In this document: positions 8,394 to 16,528 of the stretch, in pieces
Layout: every line of letters begins with the position of its first letter
How positions within the stretch are numbered: position 1 is the first letter of the stretch
Assembly: GCF_001854185.1 (NCBI RefSeq)
Contig: NZ_CP017603.1
Span: 3,286,001 to 3,350,000 of the forward strand
Reading direction: 5' to 3'
DNA length: 64,000 bases
From: Clostridium formicaceticum
GTDB lineage: Bacteria > Bacillota > Clostridia > Peptostreptococcales > Natronincolaceae
Made by a program: the position numbers and the translations under genes
Notes under the pieces: model-generated
What the model saw: the letters and a program-made list of their open reading frames with translations, nothing else
Databases searched by the model: none
What the model was told of the DNA's origin: nothing

Positions 8394-9713
8394 TTGATTG
8401 ATAAGTTTAAATATAGAAAAAGTTTTATAGTAGTAACTGGTATATTACTGGTTTTTAGCTTATATGCTTTTTTTATACAAATCACTGGCGGTTTCGATAA
8501 AGAATATAACATATCTATTGGTGATGACTATACATTAAGTCACAGATTTCCAATATTACTTTCTGGTTTAGATGTTGATAAGGATTCAATTATACAAATT
8601 ACACAGCTAAAGGACTCTAAATTCAATCTTCGAAGAAGTTTTCAAGTAAAAACGATTGAAAAAGGGACGGCTAGTTTACACTTAAAGATGTTTGGTGTGG
8701 TGCCCTATAAAAATATTAAAGTCAATGTAGTGCCTCAACTACAGGTGGTCCCAGGAGGACATTCTATTGGGGTAAAGTTAAACACGGATGGGGTTTTGGT
8801 GGTGGGTCTTGCCCAGATAACAGATGCAGCTGGAAAGAGTCATAACTTAGGAGAAGCTAGTGGCATAAGAATAGGCGATACTTTAATAGCAATAAATAAT
8901 ATAAAGGTAGATAATGCGGTTCATGTAGGGGAACTAATAAAAGAAAGTAACGGGAAAGAGTTAAAATTAACCCTTAAAAGGGATATAAAGGAATATACAA
9001 CAACCCTTATCCCAATAAAATCTGCAGAAGACCAGCAGTATAGGTTAGGATTATGGGTGAGAGATAAAACTGCCGGCGTAGGAACCATGACTTTTTATCA
9101 TCCTGAGACGCAAAAATTTGGTGCATTAGGTCATGCGATTACGGATATTGATACGGGAAAAATTTTATCGATTAAAGATGGAGAAATTATCAAATCAAGG
9201 GTGGTTTCTATAGAGCCAGGAAAAAGAGGGAAACCAGGAGAAATAAGAGGTGTTTTTTATGATGTAAATGAACCTATTGGTAAGTTAGAGAAAAATACTG
9301 AATACGGTGTATATGGCGAAATGTTGGAAAATATAGGTAATGACTACTACAAAAGGTCGCTTCCTATCGGTTACCAACATGAAATTACAGAAGGACCTGC
9401 TTATATCTTAACCACAACCGACGCTAATAAGATCGAAAAATATGCTATCGAAATATTGAAGATCAATCATCAAACAAAAGTAGATGGCAAAAGCATGATT
9501 ATTAAAGTTACAGATAAAGCTTTATTAGAGAAAACAGGCGGCATTATTCAAGGTATGAGCGGTAGTCCAATCATTCAGAATGATAAAATTATAGGTGCAG
9601 TTACCCATGTGCTTATTAACGATCCTACAAAAGGTTACGGTATTTTTATCGAATGGATGATAGAAGAGTCGGGAATATTTGATAAAAATCTCAAAAATGT
9701 TGTAGAAAATTAG
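8394..9713 (+). CDS. spoIVB: SpoIVB signalling peptidase (stage IV sporulation)
   Basis: A 439-aa S55 serine peptidase made in the forespore and secreted into the intermembrane space. There it cleaves SpoIVFA and lets SpoIVFB process pro-sigma-K. Residues about 10-28 form an uncleaved signal/membrane anchor. A PDZ domain follows at about 125-200 (ASGIRIGDTLIAINNIKV), then the peptidase domain with LGHAITDID and the active-site GMSGSP motif near residues 387-392. TTG 8394 is preferred to GTG 8385 because TAGGAG lies about 10 nt before it. Its position between recN and spo0A is the standard Firmicute order. Confidence 0.95.
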   Translation: MIDKFKYRKSFIVVTGILLVFSLYAFFIQITGGFDKEYNISIGDDYTLSHRFPILLSGLDVDKDSIIQITQLKDSKFNLRRSFQVKTIEKGTASLHLKMFGVVPYKNIKVNVVPQLQVVPGGHSIGVKLNTDGVLVVGLAQITDAAGKSHNLGEASGIRIGDTLIAINNIKVDNAVHVGELIKESNGKELKLTLKRDIKEYTTTLIPIKSAEDQQYRLGLWVRDKTAGVGTMTFYHPETQKFGALGHAITDIDTGKILSIKDGEIIKSRVVSIEPGKRGKPGEIRGVFYDVNEPIGKLEKNTEYGVYGEMLENIGNDYYKRSLPIGYQHEITEGPAYILTTTDANKIEKYAIEILKINHQTKVDGKSMIIKVTDKALLEKTGGIIQGMSGSPIIQNDKIIGAVTHVLINDPTKGYGIFIEWMIEESGIFDKNLKNVVEN

Positions 9714-9765
9714 GAAAAATAAGAGAACGAAATATTGGAAAAATTTGAAGTTTTTTTCAATGTGG

Positions 9766-9794
9766 GGAGGAATAAAAATTCACTTGTCGAATAG
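9766..9794 (+). promoter_or_regulatory. Candidate sigma-H promoter / 0A box of spo0A
   Basis: GGAGGAATA (9766-9774) and GTCGAATAG (9786-9794), separated by 11 nt, fit the sigma-H -35 and -10 consensus with one mismatch at the last base. The -10 region overlaps a perfect 0A box, TGTCGAA (9785-9791). Sigma-H transcription with Spo0A feedback is known for spo0A in Bacillus. Whether the heptamer works as -10, operator or both is not decidable here. Confidence 0.6.
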
Positions 9795-9854
9795 TTAAAT
9801 TATACTAATAATAAATATACTATAAAATTAAAATAGTTTCAGGGGGGTTTATAA

Positions 9855-10658
9855 GTGATAAAAGAAAAAATTAGTGTTTTAGTGGTAGATGACAATGAGG
9901 ATTTTTGTGATATCTTAAGTGAATATCTAGAAAGGCAAGAGGATATTGAAGTAGTAGGTGTGGCACAAGATGGATTAAAAGCTATTGAACAGATTGGTGA
10001 GAAGGTGCCAGATGTGGTGGTATTAGATATTATTATGCCTCATTTAGATGGTTTAGGCGTGCTAGAAAAATTAAACAGCATGAATCTGCCAACGTTTCCT
10101 AAGGTAATTATCTTATCAGCAGTTGGACAAGACAAAATAACACAAAGAGCAATTAGTCTTGGTGCTGATTATTATGTGATTAAACCTTTTGACTTTGAGG
10201 TTTTTATTGATAGAATCAGACAAATGGCGGGTGCTTCTTCTTCTAACATGCATAATAAAAAAAGAACAGTTCCTGTAGTGTCAACAGGCCTTATCACAAA
10301 TAACAATAGTTTAGAAGCAGAGATTACAAATATTATTCATGAAATAGGTGTACCTGCTCATATAAAAGGCTATTTATATCTAAGAGAAGCCATTACGATG
10401 GTAATAGGAAACATAGAGTTACTAAGTGCGGTTACTAAGGAGTTATATCCATCTATTGCAAAACGATTCAATACAACACCTAGTAGAGTAGAAAGAGCTA
10501 TACGTCACGCTATAGAGGTAGCTTGGAGCAGAGGCAAAATAGACACGATTAATAATCTATTTGGTTATACTGTCCATAACGATAAAGGCAAGCCAACAAA
10601 CTCTGAATTTATAGCGATGGTGGCGGATAAGCTGAGACTTGAAAAAAGAGCTGGGTAA
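9855..10658 (+). CDS. spo0A: Sporulation master regulator Spo0A
   Basis: A 267-aa response regulator that commits the cell to sporulation once phosphorylated. The receiver domain (about 5-125) has the acidic pair D12-D13, phospho-acceptor D58 and the KPF lysine. The C-terminal Spo0A DNA-binding domain (about 155-265) keeps the recognition helix [18 protein letters not shown] that reads TGTCGAA boxes. It starts at GTG 9855 after AGGGGGG. It stands downstream of spoIVB as in nearly all endospore formers and is followed by a 19-bp hairpin. Its presence, with SpoIVB, SpoIIM and GerW, shows a sporulating lineage. Confidence 0.98.
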   Translation: MIKEKISVLVVDDNEDFCDILSEYLERQEDIEVVGVAQDGLKAIEQIGEKVPDVVVLDIIMPHLDGLGVLEKLNSMNLPTFPKVIILSAVGQDKITQRAISLGADYYVIKPFDFEVFIDRIRQMAGASSSNMHNKKRTVPVVSTGLITNNNSLEAEITNIIHEIGVPAHIKGYLYLREAITMVIGNIELLSAVTKELYPSIAKRFNTTPSRVERAIRHAIEVAWSRGKIDTINNLFGYTVHNDKGKPTNSEFIAMVADKLRLEKRAG

Positions 10659-10675
10659 AGATTATAGATCAATCA

Positions 10676-10730
10676 GCAAACACCTCCATAAGTATTGAGC
10701 TATAGATCCAGTACTTATGGAGGTGTTTGC
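10676..10730 (+). terminator. Long hairpin after spo0A
   Basis: A perfect 19-bp stem (10676-10694 with 10712-10730, arm GCAAACACCTCCATAAGTA) with a 17-nt loop. The following bases are CTTACAAGAATTTTTAT, so the U-run is delayed. It is probably the transcription end of the spo0A unit or a 3' stabiliser. Confidence 0.7.
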
Positions 10731-10771
10731 CTTACAAGAATTTTTATAAAAAAAATATAAAAGTTTTTCCC

Positions 10772-10815
10772 ATCGGCAAATTTCGACAAAATTCTACAAA
10801 GAAGAGGCGTATAAT
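10772..10815 (+). promoter_or_regulatory. Three phased 0A-like boxes and -10 element
   Basis: ATCGGCA (10772-10778), TTCGACA (10782-10788) and TTCTACA (10792-10798) recur every 10 bp. The middle one is a perfect reverse-strand 0A box (TGTCGAA); the others have one or two changes. A TATAAT (10810-10815) follows. The boxes would overlap the -35 region, the usual layout of Spo0A-activated promoters. The promoter points to the small gene at 10895. Confidence 0.6.
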
Positions 10816-10894
10816 TAAAAAGGGGAAGTATAATGTATACAAAGTCAGTTCGTGAAAGACAACTTATAAAAAATTTCTAAGGGGGAAATTGAAG

Positions 10895-11110
10895 ATGAAA
10901 AATTTACCATGGGAGTATCTAAATTTTTATATGATCGCAGGGGGATTTGGTAGGAATCCAATTATGCGAGAGTGCTTAGCAAATAGATGGTTAAGAAGGT
11001 TTCAAGAGGAATGCACAACAGAAAACTTAAAAATGCAGTTTTGGCTCTTAGTGGATACTTATAAAGATATTTTTGTTGCATTTAATCACCTGCAAAAAAT
11101 GGGGTTCTAA
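10895..11110 (+). CDS. Small uncharacterised protein, likely Spo0A-regulated
   Basis: A 71-aa protein I do not recognise. ATG 10895 lies 9 nt after AGGGGG, a strong ribosome-binding site, and a clean terminator follows, so it is a monocistronic gene. The product is rich in aromatic residues and mixed charge: MKNLPWEYLNFYMIAGGFGR at the start, a cluster of Arg/Trp (ANRWLRRF), then a hydrophobic-aromatic stretch FWLLVDTYKDIFVAF. There is no signal peptide and no clear transmembrane span; it may be amphipathic and membrane-associated. The promoter carries 0A-like boxes, so it is probably switched at the onset of sporulation. No function is proposed. Confidence 0.75.
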   Translation: MKNLPWEYLNFYMIAGGFGRNPIMRECLANRWLRRFQEECTTENLKMQFWLLVDTYKDIFVAFNHLQKMGF

Positions 11111-11116
11111 CTAGAT

Positions 11117-11155
11117 AAAATAGGGACTGGCCAAACAATCCCTATTTTATTATTT
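11117..11155 (+). terminator. Intrinsic terminator of the small gene
   Basis: AAAATAGGGA (11117-11126) pairs with TCCCTATTTT (11139-11148) over a 12-nt loop, followed by ATTATTTT. Confidence 0.85.
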
Positions 11156-11514
11156 TAAAGCGCTTATAGCAATTCATTTCATCTATTATAAATCTCGCCA
11201 GCTTATCATGATGTAAATTCCCGTGAAAATAAAGTTAAAAAGAAGTTATTTGGGGAAAGCTTATAACGATATATCATAAAAAATCTTATCATAAATGATA
11301 ATGTTTTTTATAGTAAAAAATGCTAAAATGTGTTAAACTAATATACATCCTTTGGCTTATAACTATACTATAGGTAACCAACTACAGAGCTTAGTACAAT
11401 GCAGGCTGTATACTTTTGCAAGAAATGACTACAATGTTCAATGCATGTAAGAGAAAAATCTATGAAGAAACTTGTAGATACTATATAAAAAAATAGAATA
11501 GGGGAATATTATAT
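11156..11514. other. Gene-free stretch upstream of the exonuclease
   Basis: About 360 nt without a credible coding frame. It holds the dyad at 11286-11301 and AT-rich sequence. No riboswitch class was recognised. The region just before the gene (11463-11514) provides an AGGGGAA-type ribosome-binding site. Confidence 0.6.
11286..11301. repeat. Dyad repeat, copy 1
   Basis: TTATCATAAATGATAA is a perfect 7-bp inverted repeat with a 2-nt spacer. Together with the following TGTT it is identical over 20 nt to copy 2 at 12134-12149. Copies 1 and 2 lie on either side of the exonuclease gene. Confidence 0.75.
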
Positions 11515-12090
11515 ATGAAATATATCGTATTTGACTTTGAATTTAATTCTTCCTTTAAGATCGATAGAAAGACAAAAAAACTCATAAGAGGTAATGCCAA
11601 TCCATTATGCCCTCAAGAAATTATTGAGATAGGGGCGGTGAAAACAAATGCTAAAATTGAGATAGAAGATACCTTTCAAATCTTTGTTAAGCCTCAATTA
11701 TACACAAAGCTTCATCCAAAAGTAAAGAAGAAGACCAAAATTACCAAGGAGGATTTATTAAAAGGTATCCCTTTTCAAGATGCAATAAAACGATTTACTC
11801 AGTGGATTGATACAGATCATTTTATGATGTGTTCTTGGGGACAGGATGATATCAATGAGCTAAAAAGAAACTGCGGCTTTTTTCATATAAAGACCCATTG
11901 GATTGATAAGTATTGTGATATACAAAAAATGTGTATGGGTCATTTAAATCTCCCTAAAGGGGAGCAGGTGGGCTTAAAAAAGGCATTAGAGATTTTACAT
12001 ATAGAGATAGACAAAGACTTCCATAAGGCCCTCAATGACGCTGTATATACTGCTAAAATATTAAGCGTATTAAAAAATCAAAGAAAATAA
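11515..12090 (+). CDS. DEDDh 3'-5' exonuclease (KapD/RNase T-like)
   Basis: A 191-aa DnaQ-fold exonuclease. The DEDDh motifs are visible: D7 and E9 in FDFEFN (ExoI), the aspartate of WGQDDINEL near residue 114 (ExoII), and H170/D175 in FHKALNDAVYTAKIL (ExoIII). Two Mg2+ ions bound by these residues remove 3' nucleotides from DNA or RNA. It is a stand-alone domain, not a polymerase subunit, most like the KapD/ERI-1 branch. Start is ATG 11515 after a GGGGAA site. It converges with recX and is flanked by two identical dyads. Whether the substrate is RNA or DNA cannot be told. Confidence 0.85.
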   Translation: MKYIVFDFEFNSSFKIDRKTKKLIRGNANPLCPQEIIEIGAVKTNAKIEIEDTFQIFVKPQLYTKLHPKVKKKTKITKEDLLKGIPFQDAIKRFTQWIDTDHFMMCSWGQDDINELKRNCGFFHIKTHWIDKYCDIQKMCMGHLNLPKGEQVGLKKALEILHIEIDKDFHKALNDAVYTAKILSVLKNQRK

Positions 12091-12133
12091 AAAAATGATA
12101 AAAAATAATATAGAAGAATTATCATATTTAATT

Positions 12134-12149
12134 TTATCATAAATGATAA
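12134..12149. repeat. Dyad repeat, copy 2
   Basis: Second copy of TTATCATAAATGATAA plus TGTT, between the converging exonuclease and recX genes. A larger fold is possible, since AGAAGAATTAT (about 12112-12122) and ATAATTCTTCT (about 12160-12170) flank it as an outer inverted repeat. It may act as a bidirectional terminator. Confidence 0.7.
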
Positions 12150-12156
12150 TGTTATA

Positions 12157-12828
12157 TCATAATAATTCTTCTATCACTGATTGAATTAAATCAAAAGAAT
12201 AGCCCCTTCGCAATAACTGACCATATATTTTTTGTTTTAGCTTAAAGGGATTGGATTCTTTTTTTGTATACTTTTCATAGAATTTTTTAGCCAAATCCAT
12301 AGCCTCAGCGCAATAAGTGTCTTGTTGTTCCATCATAATGCGTTGAAACTTTTCATCCTCTTCTAAATAAACCAAACTCTTGTTGAGAGCTTCTTTGGTG
12401 AATCCTTTTTGTAATAAATAGTGATATACTTTTATTTTTAGTTGATTTAGAGGCAGACTCTTTTTTTGAAAAAAGAATTTTTCCGTCATCTCTTTTGCTA
12501 TTTTGATTTCTTTCTCCAAGGGATATAAAGATAAAGCATCTACAATCACCTCATCGGATATTCCTTTTTCTGTAAGGACTTTTTTGACAAGATTTCTTCC
12601 CTTTCGCTGATTTTCCATCATACTTCTTACAAAGACTTCTGCAAACTTTTTATCGTCTAAGTAATGAAGGCTTTTAAGTTTCTTAATAACTGCATCAATA
12701 CAGGTAGAAGGATGACCTTTATTAGACAAATGGATAAATAATTCATGCTCACTTCTTATCTTATAGGACAAATATCTTAATGCTAATTGAAAGGCTTGCT
12801 TATATGAAGGATCGTTGGCGTTACACAT
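12157..12828 (-). CDS. recX: Regulatory protein RecX
   Basis: A 223-aa all-helical protein of the RecX family, which modulates RecA filament activity. Three-helix repeats can be seen: ALRYLSYKIRSEHELFIHL near the start, then KKFAEVFVRSMMENQRKGRNLVKK.L..KGI, and the last repeat PFKLKQKIYGQLLRRGY before the end. Length fits Firmicute RecX. ATG 12828 is chosen since AAAGGG abuts the alternative ATG 12837. It is transcribed alone on the minus strand and converges with the exonuclease gene. Confidence 0.9.
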   Translation of the reverse strand: MCNANDPSYKQAFQLALRYLSYKIRSEHELFIHLSNKGHPSTCIDAVIKKLKSLHYLDDKKFAEVFVRSMMENQRKGRNLVKKVLTEKGISDEVIVDALSLYPLEKEIKIAKEMTEKFFFQKKSLPLNQLKIKVYHYLLQKGFTKEALNKSLVYLEEDEKFQRIMMEQQDTYCAEAMDLAKKFYEKYTKKESNPFKLKQKIYGQLLRRGYSFDLIQSVIEELL

Positions 12829-12945
12829 TTTATTCATCCCTTTCTAGTTATTTATTAAAATCTTTACTTTAAATGGCAAAGAATATCATAACATTTTTCT
12901 ACTATTTATACAAATACTATAATAAAGAGCTCATGGAGGATGAAG

Positions 12946-14070
12946 ATGATGGATATTCGCGCACCAGTAAAATTAGACAAAAAAACAAAAAGTTTGGTCA
13001 GTAGAATCGAAGAAGGGGATATTGCTATTATTCATCATAGGGATATTGATGAGGTAGCTGCAAACTCTCTCATTAATAGAAAGGTCTCAGCAGTGATTAA
13101 CTGTGAAATGTCTATTAGTGGCAGATATCCAAACCTTGGACCAAGTCTATTGGAAAAAGCGAAAATAAATATCTATGATGTCATCAAAGGAGATTTGTTT
13201 CATGTATTAAAGGATGGAGATCACATCATAATTAAAGAAGAAAAGGTGTTTTTTGAAGACAAGGAAATTGCTACTTTGTTGGAGCTGACTTCCACTAAAA
13301 TTCAACAATTGTTAACAGCAGCAGAAACAAACTTGGAAGTTGAACTTGAAAAATTTATTGATAACACTTTGACCTATGCTCACAAAGAAAAGGATTTTAT
13401 TTTAGGGAAATTAGTTATCCCCTCAATTAAAACAAACCTGCAAGACAAACAGGTCTTAGTGGTCGTAAGAGGTCAAGATTATCGTAGGGATTTAAGTGCA
13501 ATCCTTCCCTATATCAGAGAAATAAAGCCCATTCTTATAGGTGTGGATGGGGGAGGCGATGCTTTGCTTGAATTTGGATTTACCCCTGATATTATTATTG
13601 GAGATATGGACAGCGTTACAGATGAATGTTTGAAGGCATGCAAGGAAATTATTGTACATGCCTATCCCAACGGAAAAGCTCCTGGGATGGAACGGGTAAA
13701 ACAGTTGAATCTTAAAGCTACGCTTTTCCCTGCCCCCGGTACCAGTGAGGATATTGCCATGTTATTAGCTTACGACAAAGGTGCAGATCTCATTGTAGCG
13801 GTGGGTACCCATTCAAATATGATCGACTTTTTAGAAAAAGGTAGAAAAGGAATGGCAAGTACATTTTTGGTTAGATTAAAAGTGGGCTCAAAGCTTGTAG
13901 ATGCTAGGGGGGTAAGTAAACTATATCACAGTAGTATTAAAGCAAAACATATAGTGTGGCTTATTTTTGCAGCCCTCACCCCAATTGTTATTACACTATC
14001 TATTTCTCAACCGGTAAGAAACTTGGTAAAACTTCTGATGATTAGATTTAGAATACTCTTAGGTGTATAG
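12946..14070 (+). CDS. steA: SteA-like putative cytokinetic ring protein (TPK-like fold)
   Basis: A 374-aa protein of the SteA family (thiamine pyrophosphokinase catalytic-like domain). Visible features are GVDGGGDALLEFGFTPDIII (around 200-219), GDMDSVTDE following it, and SEDIAMLLAYDKGADLIVAVG. One membrane segment near 335-357 precedes a short basic tail. In Corynebacterium SteA works with SteB in cell separation. It is unlikely to be a true thiamine kinase, since the family is fused to a distinct N-terminal domain and a membrane anchor. ATG 12946 is chosen for its spacing from GGAGG (12935-12939). The next gene is the SteB-like partner. Confidence 0.85.
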   Translation: MMDIRAPVKLDKKTKSLVSRIEEGDIAIIHHRDIDEVAANSLINRKVSAVINCEMSISGRYPNLGPSLLEKAKINIYDVIKGDLFHVLKDGDHIIIKEEKVFFEDKEIATLLELTSTKIQQLLTAAETNLEVELEKFIDNTLTYAHKEKDFILGKLVIPSIKTNLQDKQVLVVVRGQDYRRDLSAILPYIREIKPILIGVDGGGDALLEFGFTPDIIIGDMDSVTDECLKACKEIIVHAYPNGKAPGMERVKQLNLKATLFPAPGTSEDIAMLLAYDKGADLIVAVGTHSNMIDFLEKGRKGMASTFLVRLKVGSKLVDARGVSKLYHSSIKAKHIVWLIFAALTPIVITLSISQPVRNLVKLLMIRFRILLGV

Positions 14071-14083
14071 GGAGGGTAATAAA

Positions 14084-14968
14084 GTGGTATTTGATATGAA
14101 ATATTATGTGGTTACAATCGCTGCTATATTTATTTCTCTAGGTATTGGTATTTTTATTGGATTTAATATGAATGGTGGAGAGATATATTTAGAGCATCAG
14201 CAACAACTAATAGATAGTCTTGAAAATAGCTTTGGGGAATTTAGACTAGAGAAGGAAGATTTGCAAAATACCATTGAAGAATTAGAATTAGAAAAAGAAA
14301 AACAGGAAGATTTTATTCAAAAAGCTTACTATGAAATTATTGATGATAAATTATTTAATCTTAATATAGCTGTGATACAAACTTCAGAGGACTATTATTA
14401 TGATGATATAAAAATTGCGTTACAGGAAGCGGGAGGTAATGTTCCAGCACAACTGGTATATACGAATAAAATCCTTTATTTAACAGAGGAAGAATTAGAT
14501 CATATTAACTATTCTTTCGGCGTGACCTTAACAAAGGAGGCGGTGTTAGGTCAAACAAACAATGATATTTTAACATTGTTAAGGGATGGCAAAGTATCTA
14601 ATTTATTAAATTATCTCATTACAAACGACTTTATACGATTTTCTGAATATGAAGCATTTGATTATACAGTGGATCAAATTATTCTTGCTGGAGGAAGCCA
14701 AAAAGAGAATGATGAAGTGTTAAAGGCGGTTGACTTGGATTTAATTCAGAAAATACAAAATCAAAATATGAAGGTAGTAGGGGTAGAAAGACTAGATACA
14801 GCTTATTCTTATATACCCTCTTATAAAAATAGTGGAATTTCTACAATAGATAATGTGGATACTTTTTTCGGAAGGATGGCTTTAATTCTGACAGCAGCCG
14901 GAAGAGAAGGGTCTTTTGGAGAAAAGGAATACTCGGATCAGCTGGTACCTTTAGGAGGATATCAATAA
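14084..14968 (+). CDS. steB: SteB-like membrane protein (MctB/copper transporter family)
   Basis: A 294-aa protein with one N-terminal membrane segment (about 6-27), a predicted coiled coil rich in E, L and K (about 35-82), and an extracytoplasmic alpha/beta domain. It matches the MctB/SteB family, labelled copper transporter from one mycobacterial member, but no metal-binding cluster is visible. Its pairing with SteA suggests a cell-division complex rather than transport. GTG 14084 is chosen because GGGAGGG (14071-14077) lies 6 nt before it; GTG 14063 would overlap steA. Glycosyltransferase genes follow at once. Confidence 0.82.
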   Translation: MVFDMKYYVVTIAAIFISLGIGIFIGFNMNGGEIYLEHQQQLIDSLENSFGEFRLEKEDLQNTIEELELEKEKQEDFIQKAYYEIIDDKLFNLNIAVIQTSEDYYYDDIKIALQEAGGNVPAQLVYTNKILYLTEEELDHINYSFGVTLTKEAVLGQTNNDILTLLRDGKVSNLLNYLITNDFIRFSEYEAFDYTVDQIILAGGSQKENDEVLKAVDLDLIQKIQNQNMKVVGVERLDTAYSYIPSYKNSGISTIDNVDTFFGRMALILTAAGREGSFGEKEYSDQLVPLGGYQ

Positions 14969-14983
14969 AGGGAGGGGAATGGA

Positions 14984-15661
14984 TTGAAGTCGACGATCGC
15001 TATTATTATACCTGCTTTTAATGAAGAAAATAGGATCATAACAACATTAACAGCTATAAAAGAAGCAAGTCCTTTGTATAGAATTTATGTTGTAGATGAT
15101 GGTTCTACTGATGCTACAGCCCAAAAGGTTGCAAAACTTGAGGATATATGTTTAATAAAATCCATAAAAAATAAGGGCAAGGGAGAAGCGTTAAAGATAG
15201 GTATTGAAACAGCTATTGCTACCTCGGATATCTTAGTTTTTTTGGATGCTGATCTTCAGGAAAGTGCTAAAGAAGTGAAAAAATTGATAGGACCCATATT
15301 AAACAATGAAGCTGATGTAACCGTTGCAAAGTTTCCGCCGGCTAAGAAAAAAGGAGGTTTTGGACTGGTAAAAAAACTTGCCCAATACGGTGTATATATC
15401 AATACAGGAAAAAGATTAACCACTGTGCTTTCGGGGCAGAGGGCTTTTAAGAAAGAGGTTCTGCAGGACTTACAATTTAATTATAGTGGGTATGGGGTTG
15501 AGTTGGGAATGACCATTGATATCTTAAATAAGGGTTATCTTATAAAGGAAGTGGCAGTAAATATGTTTCATAACGAAACCGGCAGAGATTTACAGGGTTT
15601 CTATCATAGAGGAAAGCAATTTTTTCAGATATTAAAAGTATTTATGAAAAAGACAAAATAG
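14984..15661 (+). CDS. Family 2 glycosyltransferase
   Basis: A 225-aa GT-A fold enzyme. IAIIIPAFNEENRI (5-18) starts the nucleotide-binding region, VVDDGSTDATAQKV follows, and the metal-binding DxD is in FLDADLQES (about 88). It resembles dolichyl/polyprenyl-phosphate sugar transferases but has no C-terminal membrane domain. TTG 14984 is the only in-frame start behind the strong GGGAGGGG; the nearby ATG is out of frame. The next gene encodes a prenyl-phosphate sugar transferase, so both may build one lipid-linked glycan. Sugar donor and acceptor are unknown. Confidence 0.85.
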   Translation: MKSTIAIIIPAFNEENRIITTLTAIKEASPLYRIYVVDDGSTDATAQKVAKLEDICLIKSIKNKGKGEALKIGIETAIATSDILVFLDADLQESAKEVKKLIGPILNNEADVTVAKFPPAKKKGGFGLVKKLAQYGVYINTGKRLTTVLSGQRAFKKEVLQDLQFNYSGYGVELGMTIDILNKGYLIKEVAVNMFHNETGRDLQGFYHRGKQFFQILKVFMKKTK

Positions 15662-15684
15662 TTTTAGTCTCGGAGGAGAATAAG

Positions 15685-16500
15685 ATGATTGTATCAATAA
15701 TAGTCATGATCGTTAGTATTTTTGTTACTAGAATCACTATGCCTTATATGATGCGTATGTTGATGAAAGCAAATGTAGTGGGGAAAAATTATAAGGGAGA
15801 CACCATACCTATTGGTATGGGAATAACTTTTATTCCGGTAATGTTATGCAACTTTTTTCTGATGATTTTATTGCTAAAAGATTTACAGGAGGTAATATTT
15901 ATTTTTTTAACAGGGATAACTACTATGGGTTTTGCTGGAATTATAGATGATTTAATAGGTAATAAAAGCGCCTCTGGCTTTAAGGGACACTTTTCTCGCT
16001 TTTTTAAAGGAGAATTAACTACAGGGATGTTGAAGGCTGGTGTAGGTGGAGTGATTGCCTTTATGATTAGCTGGATATATTCAGTAGGTATCATAGAATT
16101 TTTTATTAATGCTTTTGTTATAGCTTTATTTACGAATCTTTTAAATCTATTAGATTTAAGACCTGGAAGAGCTTTAAAGACTTATTTATTCATAGCTGTG
16201 ATTTTTCTCGTGATAGGCATAGCAGGCATAACAAAGATGATCCTTTTTAGTATTATTGGCTATTGTATAGGTTATTTGCCTCAGGACTTAAAGGCAAGAA
16301 GTATGATGGGGGATGTAGGTTCCAACACACTGGGAATCACTTTGGGTATTATCACGATAATAAGTTTCTCAATAAAAGTTAAAGTTGTATTATTGATCCT
16401 CTTATTATTGGTTCACACGATATCAGAAAAGTATTCTTTATCCAAGGTGATTAAAAGCAATTATATATTAAATTATTTAGACGAACTTGGTCGTAGCTAG
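15685..16500 (+). CDS. MraY/WecA-type phospho-sugar polyprenyl transferase (GT4)
   Basis: A 271-aa integral membrane protein with about eight hydrophobic segments. Family motifs are visible: GIIDDLIGNK (about 91-100), the Mg2+-binding region NLLNLLDLRPGRALK (about 151-165), and MMGDVGSNTLG (about 209-219). These enzymes move a sugar phosphate from a UDP sugar to undecaprenyl phosphate. It is shorter than MraY (about 320 aa) and lies far from any mur cluster here, so it is probably a specialised paralogue and not the essential MraY. It is part of the SteA/SteB cluster. Confidence 0.83.
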   Translation: MIVSIIVMIVSIFVTRITMPYMMRMLMKANVVGKNYKGDTIPIGMGITFIPVMLCNFFLMILLLKDLQEVIFIFLTGITTMGFAGIIDDLIGNKSASGFKGHFSRFFKGELTTGMLKAGVGGVIAFMISWIYSVGIIEFFINAFVIALFTNLLNLLDLRPGRALKTYLFIAVIFLVIGIAGITKMILFSIIGYCIGYLPQDLKARSMMGDVGSNTLGITLGIITIISFSIKVKVVLLILLLLVHTISEKYSLSKVIKSNYILNYLDELGRS

Positions 16501-16528
16501 TAAAGAATTGATGAGGTGATAAAAGTTG

